Below are positions 58,777-64,000 of a DNA stretch of 64,000 bases, in pieces. The stretch is taken from assembly GCF_018137945.1 (NCBI RefSeq), contig NZ_CP073089.1, forward strand, positions 3,162,001 through 3,226,000, given 5' to 3'. Positions within the stretch are counted from its first letter, which is position 1; every line of letters starts with the position of its first letter. The notes under the pieces are model-generated. The model was not told where the DNA came from, made no database searches, and saw only the letters and a list, made by a program, of their open reading frames with translations. Position numbers and translations under genes: made by a program. Source of the stretch: Brevibacterium sp. W7.2 (GTDB lineage Bacteria; Actinomycetota; Actinomycetes; Actinomycetales; Brevibacteriaceae).

Positions 58777-60480
58777 CTACTTCTCGTAGACTTCGGCGGC
58801 AGCGGAGAAGAGGAGCGAGATGCCCACGGCTCCGGCGTCGGGTGTGCCGGCTCCGCGGCCGTCGACGTAGCTCGCCCGACCCCGCCTCGCCTGCATGTCG
58901 GCCGTCGCCTGTGCCGCCTCGGCGGCGGTCTGCGCCGCTGAGGCGAATCCCTTCCCGAACGCCGAGGCGGTGGGATGGAGGACGTCGACGACGGTCCGAT
59001 CCCCGGTCTCAGCGCCGCCGACGCGCTGGATCGCCGCGCATCCGGCCGCCGTCGCCCGCTTCCAGAGGTCAGACGCGGTCTCGCGGTGGGTGTCGGCGTC
59101 GAGTTCGGCGTAACCGGCGCTGAGCTCGTGGAAGAGCAGGCCGAGGAGCGGTCCGCTCGTGCCGCCGACGCCGCCGAGGAACGCCGCTTCGGCTGCGGCG
59201 AATCCCGCGGCCTCGGAGGAGTCGACGAGTCGAGTGGCGTGGCGCAGTCCACCGCGGAGGTTGTCCCCGAAGTCCCCGTCACCGCCCACCTGATCGAGTT
59301 CCGTCAGATGGGCGTGCTGCTCCTCGACGAGTTCGGCGAACCGGCGGAGCACCGCGGTCTCGAGATCCGTGTCCCCACCGGCTGCCGTCCGCTGCCGCAG
59401 AGAGTCGGCGGTCGACGTCGGCTCCTGCGCACTCCGCGTCGCCGCTGCCGTCGGCACCGCCTCGGCGTGCGCGGACTCACCGCCGCGGGTGGGGAACGCC
59501 GCGGTGCGGGAGGCGGCGTTCCACCAGTCGAGCCAGGACGGCTGCAGGCGGGTGACGGTGAGGGAGAACCCGGTCATGTCGAGCGCGGTGACATAGCTGC
59601 CGACAAGGGACGCGGCGATCGACTCGCCTGCGGTCTCGAGGGCGGCACCGAGGGCGTCGTGGACATTGAAGAGTTCGATCTGGGTCGTCGCGCCGAGTCC
59701 GTTGACGAGGACGAGGAGCTCGTCGTCGGCCGGGGTGCCGGGAACCGCGGCGAGGAGCTCACGGCACATCCGGTCGATGAGAGCCTCGAAGCCGTCGTGC
59801 GGAATCGAGGTCGCTGCGCGCTCACCGTGGATGCCGACGCCGTATTCGAGGGTGCCCTCGGGAAGGTCGAACGCGGGCCGACCGGTGTGGGCATCGGTCT
59901 GGGCGCGAGCGGCCACGGCGAGGCTCCGGGACCGGGCGACCACCTCGGCGCCGAGGTCGGCAAGCTCGTCGAGACCCCACCCGGCGTCGGCGGCAGCGCC
60001 GAGGATCTTCTCGACGATGACGGTCGCCCCGGTGCCGCGGCGGCCGGTCTCGGTGTCGTCGCTGTCGGTGGCGATGTCGTCGTCGACGAGCACGGTCGCC
60101 ACGGGGATGCCGGCGGCGCGGAGACGTTCGGCGGCGATGCCGAAGTTGATGACGTCGCCCGTGTAGTTCTTGACGATGTGGAGGACGCCGTCGGGGCCGG
60201 CCACCGCCTGCGACGCCGCGAAGATCTGCGCGTTGTGCGGTGAGGCGAAGACCTCACCGGGGACGGCGGCGTCGAGCATGCCCGGGCCGACGAAGCCGAC
60301 GTGCATCGGTTCGTGACCGGAGCCGCCGCCGGAGACGAGGCCGACGGTCCGCGTCGGGGACTGCGCTGTCGAACTCACGAACAGGGGATCCTCGGTGAGC
60401 GCGACGAGATCGCTGTGGGCCCGGGCGAACCCGCGCAGCGCTGAGGGGATCGGGGTGGACGAGACGAAGAACGCGTTCAT
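58777..60480 (-). CDS. Dihydroxyacetone kinase, fused DhaK-DhaL (ATP-dependent)
   Basis: A 567-residue two-domain kinase. The N-terminal DhaK part has 'GLVSGGGSGHEPMHVGFVG', 'KNYTGDVINFGIAAE' and the substrate-binding His218 (GIHGE), which forms the hemiaminal with dihydroxyacetone. A Ser/Thr/Ala linker (~340-370) joins the DhaL part with 'DGDFGDNLRGGLRHA' and 'GGVGGTSGPLLGLLF' for ADP/Mg2+. The fusion matches Citrobacter-type ATP-dependent enzymes rather than PTS-coupled ones. It would phosphorylate dihydroxyacetone or another short ketose or aldose. It is divergent from an unknown gene. Confidence 0.94.
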   Translation of the reverse strand: MNAFFVSSTPIPSALRGFARAHSDLVALTEDPLFVSSTAQSPTRTVGLVSGGGSGHEPMHVGFVGPGMLDAAVPGEVFASPHNAQIFAASQAVAGPDGVLHIVKNYTGDVINFGIAAERLRAAGIPVATVLVDDDIATDSDDTETGRRGTGATVIVEKILGAAADAGWGLDELADLGAEVVARSRSLAVAARAQTDAHTGRPAFDLPEGTLEYGVGIHGERAATSIPHDGFEALIDRMCRELLAAVPGTPADDELLVLVNGLGATTQIELFNVHDALGAALETAGESIAASLVGSYVTALDMTGFSLTVTRLQPSWLDWWNAASRTAAFPTRGGESAHAEAVPTAAATRSAQEPTSTADSLRQRTAAGGDTDLETAVLRRFAELVEEQHAHLTELDQVGGDGDFGDNLRGGLRHATRLVDSSEAAGFAAAEAAFLGGVGGTSGPLLGLLFHELSAGYAELDADTHRETASDLWKRATAAGCAAIQRVGGAETGDRTVVDVLHPTASAFGKGFASAAQTAAEAAQATADMQARRGRASYVDGRGAGTPDAGAVGISLLFSAAAEVYEK

Positions 60481-60533
60481 GACGGCCAGCCTAACGTCCG
60501 GTGATGCCGGGCACCACGTGGCACTATTGACCG

Positions 60534-61709
60534 ATGAACGATTCCCCTGCCGAGTCCGGACGCATTCCGTTCGGGCTGTTCTGCCCCGAGATCATCGAGA
60601 CCGTCCCGCCGCGGTTCTTCCCCACCACCGTGTGGGGGTACTTCGAAACGGAGAACGCGGACGGGGAGACCGGGTGGATCGAGCGCACCTCCGACGGGGC
60701 GTCGTACGCGACGATCCTCTCGCAGATCTCGGGCTTCCTCGTCGAAACCGAAGCCGCGAACGCGTGGGTCGATGACGAGGTGCCGATCGATGATGACAGC
60801 GCGGAGGATGGAGAAGCGCAGGACAGGACGTTGTCCCAGCTCAGCGGCGATGTCCTCGTCGAAGAGGCCTCGGCGGCACTGTCCCAGCTCACGGTCTTCC
60901 CGCTGCCGCCCGGGCATGAGGCCACCGGCCGCTACGTCGCCCTCATCTGCGATGACGACCCGTTCGAATCCGGCAACGTCGAACTCCTCACCGAGGATGT
61001 CAGCAGCGAGCTCGTCGAGGGGCTGCTCCGTGTGGCTCAGGCGCGGTTCGCCGAGACGCTCTCGTTCAGTCCCTTCGACGACGATGACGAGGAATCGGAC
61101 GAAGACGAGGGCAGCGCCGGCCCGTCTGTGACGACCCCGGATGCCCCCGACGACTCCCTCCCGGGCGTGACGACGTTCGGTGAGCTCTTCGCCGGCTGGG
61201 TGTTCCTGCCTCTGCCGGATGACGTCGACGTCAGCGCCGTCTGGTCGCTCATCCTCACCACCGGCTCGGATGGCGGAATCCAGCGATACACCCGGCGCAC
61301 GCCGCTGCTCGATGAGAACGTGCTCGCGGGTGCCCTGGCGCGGATGGTGTTCGAAGTCGAGGCGGGCCTCCTCGACAGTTTCGACGATGACGACGACCCC
61401 GCGCGGCTGACGCGGGAGACGCTGCCCGAACTGAGCTCCCTCGTCCCCGACGACTCACCGACGCGTCCGCTCGATCCGCGGATCGCCACGCTCGCGACGC
61501 GGGCCCTGCCCGCCGGTGAGACCCCGATCGTCGCGAGTCTCCTCCTCTTCGGCACCGATCGACTCGGGTCGAGCACCGTCCTCTGCGACTGGGTGACGAC
61601 ACCGGATGCGGTCGCCATCGGTGATGTCGAGTACGACGGCTTCGAAGAGCTCGGCCTCGCCCGCTCCGCATTGCGCGACCTCCTCCAGAACGGCCTCGGC
61701 GAGTTCTGA
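60534..61709 (+). CDS. Acidic protein of unknown function
   Basis: A 391-residue protein I do not recognise. It appears to have two related halves: residues ~15-185 and ~215-390 each contain 'L-x-x-P-P-x-(2)-D/H', a predicted strand and a helix ending in a run of Asp/Glu ('FDDDDEESDEDEG' at ~180 and 'FDDDDDPARL' at ~280). No signal peptide or membrane helix. Codon usage matches neighbours and the ATG is 53 bp from the divergent kinase start. It may be a scaffold or regulator; no function can be claimed. Confidence 0.78.
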   Translation: MNDSPAESGRIPFGLFCPEIIETVPPRFFPTTVWGYFETENADGETGWIERTSDGASYATILSQISGFLVETEAANAWVDDEVPIDDDSAEDGEAQDRTLSQLSGDVLVEEASAALSQLTVFPLPPGHEATGRYVALICDDDPFESGNVELLTEDVSSELVEGLLRVAQARFAETLSFSPFDDDDEESDEDEGSAGPSVTTPDAPDDSLPGVTTFGELFAGWVFLPLPDDVDVSAVWSLILTTGSDGGIQRYTRRTPLLDENVLAGALARMVFEVEAGLLDSFDDDDDPARLTRETLPELSSLVPDDSPTRPLDPRIATLATRALPAGETPIVASLLLFGTDRLGSSTVLCDWVTTPDAVAIGDVEYDGFEELGLARSALRDLLQNGLGEF

Positions 61710-61747
61710 GGCACAAGCGACGTTCTGGCGCATGAGAGACTGAACCC

Positions 61748-63238
61748 ATGAGCACTGAGCTGGATGTCGCTGTCGTCGGATCGGGTCCCAACGGTTTGGC
61801 CGCCGCCGTGACGATGGCCAGGGCAGGGCTGTCCGTCGAGGTCTTCGAGGCCCAGCCGACGATCGGCGGCGGAGCGCGCACCCTCGACCTCGGGCTCGCC
61901 CCGGGCATCACGAACGACATCTGCTCGGCCGTCCACCCGCTCGCGATCGCCAGCCCCTTCTTCGTCGACTTCGACCTGCGCGCCCGCGGCCTGGAGTTCA
62001 CCACCCCGGAGATCTCCTACGCCCAACCGCTCGACGGTCAGCCCGCCGCGCTGGCTTTCCACGATCTCGCGACGACGGTCGACCACCTCGGCGAGGCCGG
62101 CCCGGAATGGGACCGGTTCTTCCGTCCCCTCCTCGACCGCGTCGACGACACGATCTGGCTCTCCCTCGGCGACAAGCGCTCGATTCCCCCGACCCTGCGC
62201 GACGTCGACGGGATCGCGAACATCGTGAAGTTCGGGATGCGGCTGCTCTCGCAGGCGAGCCCCGCGTGGAACATTCCGCTCTCCCACGAGACCACGCAGG
62301 CGCTCTTCACCGGTGTCGGCTCCCACGCGATCGGCCCCCTGCCGGGCATGGGCACCGCGGCGACGGCGACGATGCTCGCGACGATCGCCCACGCCGGCGG
62401 CTGGCCGTCTCCGATCGGCGGGTCGCAGGCGATCACCGACGAACTCGTCGCCGACCTCGAAGCCCACGGCGGCAGGGTCACCGCCGACGCCCGGATCAGC
62501 CACGTCTCCGATATGCCCGCGGCCCGCGCCTACATCCTCGACACCTCGGCGCTGAATGCCGCCCAGATCTTCTCCGGCCTCCTGCCCGCCCACGTCGACC
62601 GCGCCCTGCGGGCCTTCAAACACGGCAACGCCGCGGCGAAGGTCGACTTCGTGCTCAATGGTCCCGTCCCCTGGGCCGATCCGAACGTCGCCCGCGCCGG
62701 CACCGTCCACCTCGGCGGCACACGGGCGCAGATGGCCGAGGCCGAGGGCGACGTCGTCGCCGGCCGCATGCCCGCCCACCCCGTCTGCCTCGTCTCCGAC
62801 CCGACGGTCTTCGACCCCTCCCGCGAGGTGAACGGTCTGCGGCCGCTGTGGACGTACTGCCACGTCCCCTTCGACTGCCCGATCGACCCCGCCGACTACA
62901 TCATCAGGCAGCTCGAGCGCTTCGCCCCCGGATTCCGCGACACGATCGTCGACTACCGGTCGGTGCCCGCCTCGGAGATGGCCGGACACAACCAGAACTA
63001 CCAGGGCGGGGACATCGCCACCGGCATCATCACCTTCTACCGCATGCTCGCCCGCCCGCGGACGAACTGGGACAACTACAGCCTCGGCGTGCCCGGCGCC
63101 TACCTCTGCTCCGCGGCGACCCCACCGGCCCCCGGCGTCCACGGCATGAACGGCTGGTTCGCCGCCCAGCGCGCGCTCAAGCACCGCTTCGGCATCGACG
63201 AGACCCCGAGCCTCGCCCCGGAGACCGTGAGCCGGTAA
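61748..63238 (+). CDS. Phytoene-dehydrogenase-like FAD/NAD(P) oxidoreductase
   Basis: A 496-residue flavoprotein. The N-terminal 'VVGSGPNGLAAAVTMARAG' and 'EVFEAQPTIGGGARTLDL' are the FAD-binding beta-alpha-beta and second conserved loop of the CrtI/PDS-like family. 'HNQNYQGGDIATGI' near the C-terminus and 'YLCSAATPPAPGVHGMNGW' complete the FAD site. These proteins desaturate or oxidise carotenoids and related lipids, but the widespread 'phytoene dehydrogenase-like' group has other roles, and no carotenoid genes are adjacent. Start ATG 38 bp after the upstream stop. Confidence 0.9.
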   Translation: MSTELDVAVVGSGPNGLAAAVTMARAGLSVEVFEAQPTIGGGARTLDLGLAPGITNDICSAVHPLAIASPFFVDFDLRARGLEFTTPEISYAQPLDGQPAALAFHDLATTVDHLGEAGPEWDRFFRPLLDRVDDTIWLSLGDKRSIPPTLRDVDGIANIVKFGMRLLSQASPAWNIPLSHETTQALFTGVGSHAIGPLPGMGTAATATMLATIAHAGGWPSPIGGSQAITDELVADLEAHGGRVTADARISHVSDMPAARAYILDTSALNAAQIFSGLLPAHVDRALRAFKHGNAAAKVDFVLNGPVPWADPNVARAGTVHLGGTRAQMAEAEGDVVAGRMPAHPVCLVSDPTVFDPSREVNGLRPLWTYCHVPFDCPIDPADYIIRQLERFAPGFRDTIVDYRSVPASEMAGHNQNYQGGDIATGIITFYRMLARPRTNWDNYSLGVPGAYLCSAATPPAPGVHGMNGWFAAQRALKHRFGIDETPSLAPETVSR

Positions 63239-63289
63239 CCGCACCACCAACGACTCAGACTCTGCCCCTCCCCGCACGTTAGGCACCGC

Positions 63290-64000
63290 ATGAGCCATCC
63301 GCCACAGCCTCACCATCATCCGCACCAGCAGGCCCACCTGCAACCGCACCCTCAGGCCGCTCCCCCACCCACCGCGGCACCGCCTCGGCGCGCATTCGCT
63401 CCCGACCTCGCCCGCGGCTTCATGCTCTGCCTCATCGGGATCGCCAACGTCTCGGCGTACCTGTGGGGCACATCGAGCGCCGACTCGCTGACCGGCCATC
63501 CGCCGAGCGACTCCGCCCTCGACATCGTGCTGTCCGTGCTCACGATCCTCTTCGTCGACGGCAGCATCTACCCGATGTTCGCGTTCCTCTTCGGCTACGG
63601 CATCGTCCAGTTCGCCCGCAACCGCACGGCCGCCGGCGACAGCCCCCAGTCGATCACGCGGATGCTCCTGCGCCGCCACCTCTGGCTCGTCATCTTCGGC
63701 TTCGTCCACGCCGCGCTCCTCTTCGGCGGCGACATCCTCGGTGCATACGGCCTGTGCGGTCTCGCCCTCGGCTACCTCATCGTCAACGCGCGCGACCGCA
63801 TCCTCACCATCACCGTGTGGGTGCTCACCGGCGTCCTCGTCCTCTTCGTCTTCGTCCAGATCGGGTTCGTCGCACTGGCGCTGGCCTTGGGCGGCGGGAC
63901 CGGCACCGAGGTGGCCGCCGAGTCCGATGGGGAGGACGTCGTCGCCGCGAATGCGATCCTCGGCAGCCTGCTCACCCAGGGTGCGGACGAACCGAACTAC
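63290..64000 (+). CDS. DUF418-type membrane protein (3' truncated by window)
   Basis: The first 237 codons of a membrane protein. After a His/Pro/Gln-rich tail of ~35 residues comes 'RRAFAPDLARGFMLCLIGIANV', the conserved opening of the DUF418/YeiB family (RGF/RG-A-L followed by TM1). 'SIYPMFAFLFGYGI' and 'LRRHLWLVIFGFVHAALLFGGDIL' are the family's TM2-TM3 signatures. The frame is still open at the window end. Function unknown; the family is related to acyltransferase-like membrane proteins. The start ATG has a modest TTAGG site; no terminator separates it from the preceding flavoprotein gene. Confidence 0.85.
   Translation, partial: MSHPPQPHHHPHQQAHLQPHPQAAPPPTAAPPRRAFAPDLARGFMLCLIGIANVSAYLWGTSSADSLTGHPPSDSALDIVLSVLTILFVDGSIYPMFAFLFGYGIVQFARNRTAAGDSPQSITRMLLRRHLWLVIFGFVHAALLFGGDILGAYGLCGLALGYLIVNARDRILTITVWVLTGVLVLFVFVQIGFVALALALGGGTGTEVAAESDGEDVVAANAILGSLLTQGADEPNY

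Noticed and set aside
61037..63709. An 890-codon minus-strand open frame across three genes
   Set aside because: It crosses gene boundaries and is antisense to well-supported proteins; composition is typical of GC-rich antisense frames.

Overview
The window looks like chromosomal DNA from a high-GC Gram-positive bacterium (Actinomycetota). GC content is very high, starts include GTG and TTG behind AGGAGG-type ribosome sites, and several typically actinobacterial families are present: a fused PcaL, a DUF222-HNH protein, DUF2277, DUF2630, and an IS1249-type insertion sequence. A Brevibacterium-like or related soil, skin or cheese actinobacterium is a reasonable guess, but no marker gene here settles the genus.

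Layout. 1-5.8 kb: the end of an IclR regulator, small housekeeping and stress genes (small alarmone synthetase, macro-domain deacetylase, class II amidotransferase) and a thiosulfate import pair (YeeE/TsuA plus a TusA-like protein). 6.1-15.8 kb: 4-hydroxybenzoate/protocatechuate operon pobA-pcaH-pcaG-pcaB-pcaL followed by three MFS transporters. 16-19 kb: polar amino-acid ABC transporter (binding protein, permease, ATPase) with a tyrosine-phosphatase-like gene attached. 19.0-21.0 kb: an unusual accessory patch with four 68-bp nested palindromes, an endonuclease-fold/wHTH-type protein, an acetyltransferase gene broken by an amber codon, and a 53-bp internally deleted remnant of that acetyltransferase. 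21-32 kb: GMC oxidoreductase, a giant Orn/Lys/Arg decarboxylase, a divergent ThDP enzyme with an amidohydrolase, and a class III aminotransferase. 33.3-33.6 kb: tRNA-Glu, -Asp and -Phe, followed by a complete IS copy with 28-bp perfect ends and an 8-bp target duplication. 35-38 kb: GntR regulator divergent from a flavin aromatic monooxygenase. 38-41 kb: an acidic protein and a DUF222-HNH protein. 41-48 kb: amine catabolism (aldehyde dehydrogenase, APC permease, AraC and TetR regulators, copper amine oxidase). 48-50.6 kb: a dicarboxylate transporter with a divergent LysR regulator. 51-64 kb: Fpg-like glycosylase, MFS transporter, Ser/Gly-rich envelope protein, HutD, hydrolase, ATP-grasp ligase, TPP riboswitch-tenA, dihydroxyacetone kinase, an unknown acidic protein, a phytoene-dehydrogenase-like flavoprotein and the start of a DUF418 membrane protein.

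How the parts work together. Several sections form catabolic modules with their own regulator: aromatic acids into the beta-ketoadipate route, aromatic amines (amine oxidase, then aldehyde dehydrogenase) with uptake permease and two regulators, a phenol-hydroxylase-type enzyme under GntR, and C4-dicarboxylate uptake under LysR. The least explained part is the palindrome patch at 19.0-21.0 kb. Its repeats show a compensatory arm change, provide the last codons of one gene, and bracket duplicated and decaying copies of another.
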